DNA of 64,000 bases, taken from the NCBI GenBank assembly GCA_963748985.1, contig CAVVKQ010000025.1, positions 13,437 to 77,436 of the forward strand, in the 5' to 3' direction. Positions 20,137-28,237 of this stretch are shown here, piece by piece (the stretch's first letter is position 1; every line of letters begins with the position of its first letter). Position numbers and translations under genes: made by a program. The DNA is from RPQJ01 sp963748985. GTDB taxonomy: Bacteria; Pseudomonadota; Gammaproteobacteria; Steroidobacterales; Steroidobacteraceae. The notes beneath the pieces were generated by a model, which made no database searches, had not been told where the DNA came from, and saw only the letters and a program-made list of their open reading frames with translations.

Positions 20137-22343
20137 TCCATGTTAGCGCCAACCAGTGTGCCGAGCACACCCTCGAGCGGCATGGGCCGTCCGATGTAAA
20201 AGCCCTGCCCGTAGTCGACCCCCAGGGAGCGGGTTGCCTGCCAGATCGCCTCGCTTTCGACGCATTCCGCCACGGTCTTGAGCTTCATGGCCCGCGCGAG
20301 CTGGACGATCGCGCTCAGCATCGCCTGCGAGCGGTCGTCCGTCACGACGTCGCGCACGAAAATGCCGTCGATCTTGAGGTGCGTGACCGGCAGCGTCTTC
20401 AGGTAGGTGAGGGAGCTGAGACCGCGACCGAAATCGTCGAGCGCGACGTCGCAGCCGAGTTCGCGCAGCCGGCGGATCAGGGCCTCCGCCCGGACGATGT
20501 TCGCGACGGCCGCCGTCTCGGTGACCTCGAACGACAACAGTCCACGCGGCAGCTTGCTGTCGCGCAACACGGTGTCCATGAACACGGCGAATTCCGCGTC
20601 GCCGAGCGACTGCCCGGAAATGTTCACCGCAAAACAGGCCTGCATTTCCTGCAGCCTCGACGCGTGCGGGGCCAGCATCTCGATCGTGCGGCGCACGACC
20701 CAGCGGTCGATGGCTGGCGCCAGCTGGTAGCGTTCCGCGGCCGAGAGGAATTTTTCCGGCGGCACGCTCTCGCCCTGCTCGTTGCTCATGCGCAGCAGCA
20801 ACTCGAACTTCGGCGTCGCGGGCGCATCGCCGAACGGCACGACGGTCTGCGCCTCGAGCCTGAAGCGCTGGTCCAGCAACGCCGAGCGCACCGTGCCGAT
20901 GAGCGTAAGGTCGGTGTAGCGGCGCACGATGCTCTGGTCGCCGTCGTAATAGGTTTCGACCCGGTTGCGGCCGCGATCCTTCGCGGCCTTGCAGGCGATC
21001 TCGGCGGACGCGAGCGCGTGCGACAGCGGATGATTGCCTTCGACGATGTTCGCCACGCCGAGGCTGGCGGTCACTTCGACCTGCTGCCGTTCGCGCAGGA
21101 AGCCGAGCCGCTCGAATGAAAGTCGCAGGTTCTCGGCGATTTCTTCCGTCGTTTCGATCGACGTCTCGGGCACGAAGATGGCGAAACGGTCGCCCGAGAT
21201 GCGGGCCGCCAGCATGCGCGGCGCAAGGCTCTGCCGGATGCTCTCGGCGACGCGCACGATCACCGAGTCACCTACGTGCATGCCGAGGTTCTCGTTCAGC
21301 ACGTGCAGGCGGTCGATGTCGAGATAGATGACGCAATTGTCCTTCTGCAGCGTCTGCGGCGTCAGTACGGCGTTGGTGCGCTTCTCGAACGCGGGTCGCG
21401 TCAGCAGGCCCGTCGACGGATCGTACGAATTCATCAGGATGTAGGCGACGCGGCGCCCGAGCAGTTCGACGATACGCACCTGGCGCAGGTCGAAGTCCGG
21501 CGAATGCAGGCGCTTGAACAGCACCAGCACGCCGTGCACGCGCTGGGCGCCATGCATCACGGGACACGCAAGAATCTTGTACGGCACGTTGGCAAACGGC
21601 CCGGAGTCGTGCGGGACGTTGGAAGTCATCGTCTGGCGGTGCAGCTGGGCCCAGCCGAGCACCTGGCGATGCGTGCGCGTCAGGACATCAGCGCCCGCAC
21701 GCGGCGGCGTGTCGGTCGCGGTGCGGCACACGGCGATGTTCTTGTCCGGGATCAGGAGTGCGCCGACGGCGCAGCCGAGATGATCGACGCAACCCTGGAC
21801 CAGCTTCGCGAAGTCGTCCGTGGAGTCACCGCCCTCGGACTCCTCCTGCGCCGCACCGAGCAGCAACTCGAGGTCACGATCGCGCACCACGAGGCTGCGC
21901 TGCAGGTTGCCGATGCTGGACTGCGACGCGAGTTCGCGCTCGAGGCACTGCAGCGCCGGCCGCAGCAGTCCATGCACCAGCGTGAATGGCCGGGGATCCC
22001 GGTTCGACTCGCGGCTCGCCATGCCGACGACGCCGAGCATCGCGCCGTCACCGTTGCGCAGCAGGAAAACGTAAGCGACCCGCTCACCCGGCAGCGGCTC
22101 CGCGAAGCCGGCACCCATCGCACCGGGCTCCGCGAGTTCGGCGGCCTGGGCATCCTGCTGCAGGGCTTGCAGCTCGATGTCGTCGTTTTCACCGCTGGCC
22201 CATACCGGCACGCCGAGGCGGTCGTAGACGACGATCGAATGCGCACGCGGCAGCAGCATCTTGAGCAGCTGCCCGTACGGGTCGAGCGATGTGCCGCTCA
22301 ACGGTGCGGGTGCGTCTGAGAATTGTTCTGCGTTTGAGGCCAT
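20109..22343 (-). CDS. GAF-GGDEF-EAL domain protein (cyclic-di-GMP phosphodiesterase candidate)
   Basis: 744-residue signalling protein without an obvious membrane helix. A GAF-like sensor covers about 175-305. A GGDEF domain covers about 310-475, with the active-site motif degenerate (RISGDRFAIFV in place of GG[DE]EF). An EAL domain follows at about 490-735 with most catalytic residues present: FELLLR, VNISGQSL, SFEVTETA, ALDDFGRGLSSLTYLK, HLKIDG, VAECVES and QGFYIGRP. The likely activity is c-di-GMP hydrolysis, with the GGDEF part regulatory. ATG 22343 is chosen; the much longer open frame upstream is Arg/Gly-rich shadow of envC. It sits between envC and the S41 protease gene, all on one strand. 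Confidence 0.88.
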   Translation of the reverse strand: MASNAEQFSDAPAPLSGTSLDPYGQLLKMLLPRAHSIVVYDRLGVPVWASGENDDIELQALQQDAQAAELAEPGAMGAGFAEPLPGERVAYVFLLRNGDGAMLGVVGMASRESNRDPRPFTLVHGLLRPALQCLERELASQSSIGNLQRSLVVRDRDLELLLGAAQEESEGGDSTDDFAKLVQGCVDHLGCAVGALLIPDKNIAVCRTATDTPPRAGADVLTRTHRQVLGWAQLHRQTMTSNVPHDSGPFANVPYKILACPVMHGAQRVHGVLVLFKRLHSPDFDLRQVRIVELLGRRVAYILMNSYDPSTGLLTRPAFEKRTNAVLTPQTLQKDNCVIYLDIDRLHVLNENLGMHVGDSVIVRVAESIRQSLAPRMLAARISGDRFAIFVPETSIETTEEIAENLRLSFERLGFLRERQQVEVTASLGVANIVEGNHPLSHALASAEIACKAAKDRGRNRVETYYDGDQSIVRRYTDLTLIGTVRSALLDQRFRLEAQTVVPFGDAPATPKFELLLRMSNEQGESVPPEKFLSAAERYQLAPAIDRWVVRRTIEMLAPHASRLQEMQACFAVNISGQSLGDAEFAVFMDTVLRDSKLPRGLLSFEVTETAAVANIVRAEALIRRLRELGCDVALDDFGRGLSSLTYLKTLPVTHLKIDGIFVRDVVTDDRSQAMLSAIVQLARAMKLKTVAECVESEAIWQATRSLGVDYGQGFYIGRPMPLEGVLGTLVGANMECSAGTRTA

Positions 22344-22429
22344 CGGTCCCAGCCCATGCCCTGGGCAACGAATTTGATCTGGAACCGGATGATCCGGAAA
22401 AAGGGGGGGGCCAAACCGTGATGCAGAGC

Positions 22430-23698
22430 CTATTTCCGGGTGAGCCAGGTCTGCGGGTCGACCGGCGTCTTGCCGCGACGGACCTCGAAGTACAGGGCTG
22501 GCTGGCTGTGGCCGCCGGAATCGCCGACGGAGCCGATGACGTCCCCGGCCACGACGGACTCGCCGACTTTGCGGAACAGCTCTTCGTTGTGACCATAGAG
22601 GCTCATGTAGCCGCCACCATGATCGATGACCAGCATCAGCCCCATGCCCGGCAGCCAGTCGCCGTACACGACGCGCCCCGCGTAAGGAGCGCGCACCCGG
22701 GCGCCGCGGTCCGTCCCGATCAGCATGCCCTGCCAGCGCATCGAGCCACCCGCGCGGGACTGACCGAACTTCGCGATGACTTTGCCGTCCTGCACCGGCC
22801 ACGGCAGCTTGCCGCGCAAGGGCTCGAACGGTGCCTGTTGCGCCACGGTGCCCGTCGAACCGCCCCTGCGCGCGGGCTGGGCCTGCTGCGAGCGTTCGAT
22901 GGCTTTGCGCAGCTCGGCGATCAGCCGCTCGACTGACTTCGCCTGGGACTGCAGCTGCTTCAGCTCGCCGCCCCGGGCCTTGATCTGCTGGTCGATCGCG
23001 CGCACGGCCTGCGCGCGCTTGTCCTGTGACGACTTGAGGTCGGCCACACGCCGCTCGCGCTGTTGCTCGAGTGTCTCGATCCGGGTCTTCTCGGCCACGA
23101 TCTTTTCGCGGACCAGCGCCAGGTGCTCGAGCTGGTCCTGAATGCCGCGGATGCGGTCCGCCCGGGCGCGGCCGAAGTAGCCGTAATACGCGAGCATGCG
23201 CCCGAAATTCGACGGATCCTCTTGATTTAAAAGAAGTTTCAGCTGCTCCTCACGGCCGTTCACATAGGCCGTCCGCAGCTCGCCGGCCAGCTCGGCGCGC
23301 TCCCCATCCAGCTCCTGTTCGCGGCGCGACTGCTCCGCTTCGAGCTCGCGCACGCGCGCTTCCACCGCCAGTCGCTGCGCCCGGATTTCGTCGAGTTCCT
23401 TGCGCGCCGACTGGACGCCGAGTTCGGCGTCGCGCAGCTGCCCGGACAGCTTGTCCCGCTTCTGCACGTCCTCGTTGACGGTCTTGCGGACCTTGTCGAT
23501 CCGCTGGTTGAGCTTGCGCAGCTCGGCCTCTTTCTGCGCCGGCGTCTGCTTCACCGCAGCCAGGACTGGCCCTGGTGCCAGGACCAGCACCGCCACCACC
23601 AACCCGGCAAGTGCCTGCCCGAACCGAGCGCGAACCAGCCGCACCAGGGGACGGATCCGCGGCGCAGCGCTCGGTGGGGTGGGGGAAAATGCAGGCAT
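22430..23698 (-). CDS. envC: Murein hydrolase activator EnvC (M23/LytM factor)
   Basis: 422-residue periplasmic protein: signal peptide (hydrophobic segment ending LAAVKQ), a long coiled coil (about 45-280, rich in E, R, Q, K, L) and a C-terminal LytM domain. EnvC recruits and activates AmiA/AmiB amidases at the division septum. The first zinc histidine of active M23 peptidases is replaced (QGMLIGTD), as in E. coli EnvC, while HGGGYMSLYGHN keeps histidines, so a non-enzymatic activator is likely. It is divergent from the rhodanese-grxC-secB-gpsA operon, as in E. coli, although gpmI, which often precedes envC, is not here. Confidence 0.9.
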   Translation of the reverse strand: MPAFSPTPPSAAPRIRPLVRLVRARFGQALAGLVVAVLVLAPGPVLAAVKQTPAQKEAELRKLNQRIDKVRKTVNEDVQKRDKLSGQLRDAELGVQSARKELDEIRAQRLAVEARVRELEAEQSRREQELDGERAELAGELRTAYVNGREEQLKLLLNQEDPSNFGRMLAYYGYFGRARADRIRGIQDQLEHLALVREKIVAEKTRIETLEQQRERRVADLKSSQDKRAQAVRAIDQQIKARGGELKQLQSQAKSVERLIAELRKAIERSQQAQPARRGGSTGTVAQQAPFEPLRGKLPWPVQDGKVIAKFGQSRAGGSMRWQGMLIGTDRGARVRAPYAGRVVYGDWLPGMGLMLVIDHGGGYMSLYGHNEELFRKVGESVVAGDVIGSVGDSGGHSQPALYFEVRRGKTPVDPQTWLTRK

Positions 23699-23773
23699 CA
23701 GGCGGTGTTTGCGGCGGTTCACTGCGGCGGCGGGGGCGACAAATCCGCGCAAGTCTAGCCTGTCGGCAGGGAC

Positions 23774-23782
23774 TGCTATAAT
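23774..23782 (+). promoter_or_regulatory. Extended -10 promoter for the rhodanese-grxC-secB-gpsA operon
   Basis: The sequence TGCTATAAT is a perfect TGn extended -10 element with a consensus hexamer, 27 bp upstream of the ATG at 23810. No good -35 box stands at the usual distance, which extended -10 promoters can tolerate. It is the best sigma-70 -10 match I saw in the window. Confidence 0.65.
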
Positions 23783-23809
23783 TCGCGCCCCTTTTTGCCG
23801 GTCTCCCTG

Positions 23810-24268
23810 ATGGATCGTCTTCTTGAATATGCCGCCCGCCATCCCCTGCTGGCCGGCGGCACGGTGGTCCTCGCCCTGGCCCTCGCGGCGTACGAATTCA
23901 GCCGTGCCCGTTCCGGCGGGCAGGCCGTCGGACCCACCGAAGCCGTGCGCCTGATGAACCAGGGCGCGCTGCTGGTAGACGTCCGCTCGCAGGCCGAGTT
24001 CGACTCCGGCCACATCCTGGATGCCCGGCACGTGCCGCAGGACCAGGTCGCCCAGGCCGCGGAGACGCTCAAGCGCTTCAAGGACAAGGTCGTGATCACC
24101 TGCTGCGAAAGCGGCATGCGCTCGGGCGCGGCAGCCCGGGTGTTGCAAGCGCAGGGATTCACGAACGTGGTCAACCTCCGTGGCGGCGTGCAGGCCTGGC
24201 GCGCCGAGAACCTGCCGCTCGTCAAGGAAGGCGGCGGCAAGTCCCGGCACGACGGAACCAAGGCATGA
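23810..24268 (+). CDS. Membrane-anchored rhodanese-like domain protein (YibN type)
   Basis: 152-residue protein with one N-terminal membrane helix (HPLLAGGTVVLALALAAYEF) and a rhodanese domain: LMNQGALLVDVRSQAEFDSG, then the active-site loop CCESGMRSG with a cysteine at the catalytic position. This is the YibN-type gene that precedes grxC-secB in many gammaproteobacteria. Its exact sulfur-transfer role is unknown. ATG 23810 is used rather than an in-frame start at 23795. Its stop overlaps the grxC start (ATGA), which points to translational coupling. Confidence 0.9.
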   Translation: MDRLLEYAARHPLLAGGTVVLALALAAYEFSRARSGGQAVGPTEAVRLMNQGALLVDVRSQAEFDSGHILDARHVPQDQVAQAAETLKRFKDKVVITCCESGMRSGAAARVLQAQGFTNVVNLRGGVQAWRAENLPLVKEGGGKSRHDGTKA

Positions 24269-24540
24269 ACGCTACCGCTCAGCCTGAAATCACGATGTAT
24301 TCGACGGGCTGGTGTCCGTACTGCGACCGCGCGCGTGGCTTGCTCCAGCGCAAGGGAGTCACTTTCAGCGAGGTCAAGGTCGACGAAGACGCGACGAGCC
24401 GCGACCTCATGCTGAAGCGCAGCGGCGGCCGCCGCACCGTCCCACAGATTTTCATCGGCGACCGCCACGTCGGCGGCTTCGACGACCTCTATGCTCTCGA
24501 CAAGGCCGGCGAGCTCGACAAGCTGCTCGGCCGCGCCTGA
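24265..24540 (+). CDS. grxC: Glutaredoxin 3
   Basis: 91-residue dithiol glutaredoxin. The active site CPYC is at residues 17-20 (STGWCPYCDRARGLL), followed by the cis-Pro region TVPQIFIGDRHVGGFDDL and its glutathione-binding GG. It reduces disulfides with glutathione in the cytosol. It overlaps the rhodanese gene by 4 bp and precedes secB by 28 bp, the conserved gammaproteobacterial order. Confidence 0.95.
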   Translation: MNATAQPEITMYSTGWCPYCDRARGLLQRKGVTFSEVKVDEDATSRDLMLKRSGGRRTVPQIFIGDRHVGGFDDLYALDKAGELDKLLGRA

Positions 24541-24568
24541 ACCACGTAGTTACAAGGAATCTTCCGCG

Positions 24569-25057
24569 ATGACCGACCAGAACGCCGCAACGCCCGCCGT
24601 CGACCCCAATGCCCCGGTGGTGACGCCGCAGGTCGTTTACCTCAAGGACTGTTCGTTTGAATCCCCGAACGGTCCATTCGTTGGCGGCCTCGAGGGCCAG
24701 CCCGCGGTAAACCTGAACATCTCCACCCGCGCGACCGCCATTGCGCAGGACCTGCACGAAGTCGTGGTGCAGGTGCACCTCGAAGCGAAGGCCGGCGACA
24801 AGGTGGTCTGGCTGCTCGAACTGCAGCAGGCCGGCGCGTTCGTGGTCAAGAACCTGGTCGCGACCGACGTCGCGCAGGTCCTCACGATCATGGCGCCGAA
24901 CTACCTGCTGTCGTACGCGCGTTCGACCGTCTCGGAACTGGTGACGAAGGGCGGCTTCCCACCGTTCCTGCTGCCGCTCGTGACGTTCGAAGCCCTGCAT
25001 GCGCGCGCCGCACAACAAGCGGCTGCACAACAGCCGAGCGCCACCTCGGTCAACTGA
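24569..25057 (+). CDS. secB: Protein-export chaperone SecB
   Basis: 162-residue cytosolic chaperone that keeps preproteins unfolded and hands them to SecA. Family landmarks are VYLKDCSFESPNGPF, VVVQVHLEAKAGDKVVWLLE, LQQAGAFVV and the region APNYLLSYARSTVSELVTKG followed by GGFPPFLLPLVTFEAL. AAGGA precedes the ATG at 24569. An Ala/Gln-rich tail ends the protein. It lies between grxC and gpsA. Confidence 0.96.
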   Translation: MTDQNAATPAVDPNAPVVTPQVVYLKDCSFESPNGPFVGGLEGQPAVNLNISTRATAIAQDLHEVVVQVHLEAKAGDKVVWLLELQQAGAFVVKNLVATDVAQVLTIMAPNYLLSYARSTVSELVTKGGFPPFLLPLVTFEALHARAAQQAAAQQPSATSVN

Positions 25058-25076
25058 CACGCGCTGAAGACGCCGC

Positions 25077-26114
25077 GTGACGACCTCGAAGGATGCGGCG
25101 GTCGAAGCCGTGGCACGTCCAGCGATGGCCGTGCTCGGCGCCGGCTCGTGGGGCACGGCGCTCGCCGTGCACCTGGCGCGCACTGGGCATCCAACGGTGC
25201 TGTGGGGTCGCGATGCCACGCAGATGGCGGCGCTGGCGACCGCGCGCTGCAACACGCGCTATCTGCCGCTGACGCCGTTTCCCGCAGCGCTCCGTGTCGA
25301 ACCCGACCTCGCGCGTGCCGTCGCGGCGGCGCAGGAGTTGCTGATCGCCGTGCCGAGCCACGGCTTCCGTGAATGCCTCGAGCACGTTGCCCCGCTCCTG
25401 CGCAACGGCATGCGCGTTGCGTGGGCAACCAAGGGCTTCGAACTCGACTCGGGCAAGCTGCCGCACCAGGTGGCGAACGAAGTCCTGGGCATCGCCGTGC
25501 CGAAAGCCGTGTTGTCAGGACCAACGTTCGCCCGCGAGGTCGGGCTGGGCCTGCCGACCGCGATGACGGTTGCCTCGCGCGACGAGGCCTACGCGCTGGC
25601 ATTGGCGCGTGCGCTCTCCGGACAGCATTTCCGCGCGTACGCGTCGACCGACGTCATCGGTGTCGAGGTGGGTGGTGCGACGAAGAACGTGCTGGCGATC
25701 GGCGCCGGCATTTCGGACGGCCTCGGCTTCGGCGCCAACACGCGCGTCGCGCTCATCACGCGCGGCCTCGCCGAGATGATGCGGCTCGGGGTCGCGCTCG
25801 GCGCGGACAAAGACACGTTCATGGGGCTCGCCGGACTCGGCGATCTCGTGCTCACCTGCACCGACGACCAGTCACGCAACCGGCGCTTCGGACTCGCGCT
25901 CGCAGCGGGCAAGTCCACGGCCGAAGCACAGCGCGAGATCGGGCAAGTGGTCGAAGGCGTGCTCGCGGCGCGGGCCGTGCGCAACGTCGCGAGCAGTCAC
26001 CAGGTCGAGATGCCGATCGCGGAGCAGATCTGCCGCGTCATCTACGAGGGCCTCGCGCCGCGCGCAGCCGTGGCGGCACTGATGGGCCGCGCGGTGAAGT
26101 CGGAGACGCAGTAG
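25077..26114 (+). CDS. gpsA: NAD(P)H-dependent glycerol-3-phosphate dehydrogenase
   Basis: 345-residue cytosolic enzyme that reduces dihydroxyacetone phosphate to sn-glycerol 3-phosphate for phospholipid synthesis. It has the Rossmann motif VLGAGSWGTALAVHLA, SGPTFAREVGLGLPTA, the catalytic-lysine region VEVGGATKNVLAIGAGISDG, and GLAGLGDLVLTC with RNRRFG. The start appears to be GTG 25077, 19 bp after secB. It is the last gene of the operon and converges on trmL. Confidence 0.95.
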   Translation: MTTSKDAAVEAVARPAMAVLGAGSWGTALAVHLARTGHPTVLWGRDATQMAALATARCNTRYLPLTPFPAALRVEPDLARAVAAAQELLIAVPSHGFRECLEHVAPLLRNGMRVAWATKGFELDSGKLPHQVANEVLGIAVPKAVLSGPTFAREVGLGLPTAMTVASRDEAYALALARALSGQHFRAYASTDVIGVEVGGATKNVLAIGAGISDGLGFGANTRVALITRGLAEMMRLGVALGADKDTFMGLAGLGDLVLTCTDDQSRNRRFGLALAAGKSTAEAQREIGQVVEGVLAARAVRNVASSHQVEMPIAEQICRVIYEGLAPRAAVAALMGRAVKSETQ

Positions 26115-26138
26115 CCGGCCTGGGTTGAACCTGCGCGC

Positions 26139-26618
26139 TCAGCGCCAGGCCAGCTGCCGCCAGGCCTCGTAGACCACCACGGCGACGGCGTTCGACAGGT
26201 TCAGGCTGCGGGCGCCCGGTCGCATCGGAATCCGGAGGCGCCGCTCGGGCGGACATTCACCCAGCACCGACTCCGGCAGTCCGCGCGTCTCAGGACCGAA
26301 CACGATGACATCCCCGGCCGCGTAACTGACCGTGTCATACGCAGTCTGCCCTTTGGTCGTCAGCGCGAACCAGCGCGCCGGATCGCAACCTTCCCCCGCG
26401 GCTGGCAACGACGCCAGGCAGGACCTGAAGTCTGCATGTACGCGGACCTCGGCCAGTTCGTGGTAATCCAGACCGGATCGCTGCACGGAGCGTGCATCGA
26501 GCCGGAACCCGAGCGGCTGCACGAGGTGCAGGCAGGCGCCCGTGTTCGCGCAGAGCCGGATGACGTTGCCGGTGTTGGGCGGGATCTCGGGTTCGAACAG
26601 GACGACGTGCAGTGGCAT
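26139..26618 (-). CDS. trmL: tRNA (cytidine/uridine-34-2'-O)-methyltransferase TrmL
   Basis: 159-residue SPOUT (trefoil-knot) methyltransferase that 2'-O-methylates the wobble base of tRNA-Leu. It has EPEIPPNTGNVIRLCANTGA near the start, then HLVQPLGFRLDARSVQRSGL with DYHEL. The knot follows, with FGPETRGLPESVLG and IPMRPGARSLNLSNAVAVVV. Length and motifs are typical. It converges on gpsA and is divergent from the CBS gene, 62 bp away. Confidence 0.94.
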   Translation of the reverse strand: MPLHVVLFEPEIPPNTGNVIRLCANTGACLHLVQPLGFRLDARSVQRSGLDYHELAEVRVHADFRSCLASLPAAGEGCDPARWFALTTKGQTAYDTVSYAAGDVIVFGPETRGLPESVLGECPPERRLRIPMRPGARSLNLSNAVAVVVYEAWRQLAWR

Positions 26619-26680
26619 AGAATCGCGTGTGACGCTCGCGGGACGGCCTCGCGCGCAGGGACTGACCAGGGGATTCTCGC

Positions 26681-27109
26681 ATGGTGTACGTCAAGCAACT
26701 TCTCGGACGCAAGGGACACGTGGTCTGGTCGGTGGATGCCGACGAACCGGTGCTCGAAGCCATCCAGTTGATGGCGGACAAGCACGTGGGCGCGCTGCCC
26801 GTCACTCGCGGCGGCGAACTCGTCGGGGTGGTTTCTGAACGCGACTACGCCCGCAAGGTGATCCTGCTCGGCCGTTCCTCGGCCGAGACACCAGTCTGGC
26901 AAATCATGAGTGCGCCGGTAGTGACGGTCACGCCCGACGATGGCGTGCGCCAGTGCATGCAGGTCATGACCGAGAAGCGGATCCGTCACCTGCCGGTCAT
27001 GCAGGACGGACGCATGGTCGGCATGATCTCGATCGGCGACCTCGTGCGCGTGGTGATCGAAGAGCAGGACCAGACGATCGAGCACCTCGAACGCTTCATC
27101 GCTGGCTGA
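26681..27109 (+). CDS. Paired CBS-domain protein
   Basis: 142-residue protein made almost entirely of two CBS motifs (about 8-65 and 74-130): LEAIQLMADKHVGALPVTRG with LVGVVSERDYARKVIL, and VRQCMQVMTEKRIRHLPVMQ with MVGMISIGDLVRVVI. Stand-alone CBS pairs bind adenine nucleotides and act as energy or redox sensors. The partner is unknown. ATG 26681 is preceded by GGGGATT. Confidence 0.92.
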   Translation: MVYVKQLLGRKGHVVWSVDADEPVLEAIQLMADKHVGALPVTRGGELVGVVSERDYARKVILLGRSSAETPVWQIMSAPVVTVTPDDGVRQCMQVMTEKRIRHLPVMQDGRMVGMISIGDLVRVVIEEQDQTIEHLERFIAG

Positions 27110-27192
27110 GGCCACCCGCGACAAGTCGAGGCAGCGTACGTCCGGCCCGCCCCGCCGTCGGACGGTGCGATGATTTCATTTACAATCCAGGC

Positions 27193-28162
27193 ATGCACGC
27201 TCCCCTGAATCCGTCGCTGGCCGTCGATTTCTGCGGTCTCCGGCTCGCTTCTCCGATCGTCCTGCTGTCCGGGTGTGTCGGATTCGGCGAGGAGTACACG
27301 CGGGTGGAGGGGTTCTCGAACCGTGACGTCGGGGCGATCGTGCTGAAGGGCACGACGCGCGAGCCGCGGCTCGGCAATCCACCGCATCGCGTCTACGAGA
27401 CGCCGATGGGGATGCTCAATGCCATCGGCCTGCAGAATCCCGGCGCCGATCACGTGATCGACCAGATCCTGCCCACGCTCGACTTCACCGAGACCGCGTT
27501 CTTCGCCAACGTCTGCGGCTCGACGATCGAGGACTACGTCGAGGTGACGCGCCGATTCGACGAGTCGCCGATCGACGCGATCGAGCTGAACATCTCCTGT
27601 CCCAACATCAAGGAAGGCGGCGTGCAGTTCGGCAATTCGCCCGACATGTCGGCCCGCGTGGTCGAAGCGTGCCGGCGCGTGACGAAGAAGCCGCTCATCA
27701 CGAAGCTGTCGCCGAACCAGACCGACATCAGGGAAAACGCGCGGCGCTGCATCGAAGCGGGCAGCGATGCGCTCGCGGTCATCAACACCGTGATGGGCAT
27801 GGCCATCGACGTGAAGACGCGCAAGCCGGTCATCGGCAACATCCAGGGCGGCCTTTCCGGGCCGGCGATCAAGCCTATTGCGCTGCTGAAAGTGATGCAG
27901 GTCGCCGAGGTCGCGCGCCCGCACAACGTGCCGATCATCGGCCAGGGCGGTATCTGCAGCGCGGACGACGCGCTCGAGTTCATCATCGCGGGCGCGACGA
28001 CCGTTGGCGTCGGTACCGCGCTGTTCTACGAGCCACACTGCTGCAAGCGCATCAATGACGGCATCGCCGCAGTATCTCGCGGCGAACAGGATGGAATCGG
28101 TCAGCGAGCTGATCGGCAGTCTCGATGCGCCGAAGAAGTCGGTCCAGGCCTGCGCCTGCTGA
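27193..28162 (+). CDS. pyrD: Dihydroorotate dehydrogenase, class 1B-like, with a frameshift near the 3' end
   Basis: FMN enzyme that oxidises dihydroorotate to orotate in pyrimidine synthesis. The match is to the class 1B catalytic subunit: SPIVLLSGCVGFGEEYTRVE, TREPRLGNPPHRVYETPMGM, LNAIGLQNPG, catalytic Cys in ELNISCPNIKEGGVQFG, MAIDVKTRKP, GGLSGPAIKPIALLKVM and VGVGTALFYEP. Near 28069 one extra base shifts the frame. Removing it gives a C-terminus YLAANRMESVSELIGSLDAP ending KKSVQACAC at TGA 28160-28162. Unrepaired, translation runs through the repeat element to 28203. No pyrK-like electron-transfer gene is adjacent. Confidence 0.82.
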
Positions 28163-28223
28163 GGAAAACAGGGGACGCTCACCTGTTTCGCACCTCGAAA
28201 TAGGTGAGCGTCCCCTGTTTTCC
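28163..28223. repeat. REP-like inverted repeat, 28-bp arms with one mismatch
   Basis: Arms 28163-28190 and 28196-28223 pair over 28 bases with a single mismatch (ACCTGTTT against AAATAGGT), around the loop CACCT. The core is GGGGACGCTCACC, as in the element at 1044. It starts directly after the TGA of the pyrD-like gene (28160-28162) and ends 14 bp before the next ATG (28238). The trailing GGAGGAG is the likely Shine-Dalgarno of that gene. Confidence 0.9.
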
Positions 28224-28237
28224 GGAGGAGAAGACCG

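Noticed and set aside
22396..22412. Run of nine G between envC and the EAL gene as a phase-variation tract
   Set aside because: It lies in a short intergenic gap, not in a coding frame or promoter spacer that I can identify, and homopolymer length is error-prone in assemblies.
22344..22802. Upstream extension of the EAL protein (frame open to 22802)
   Set aside because: The extra 153 residues are Arg/Gly-rich and lie antiparallel in frame over envC, a typical GC-rich shadow frame.
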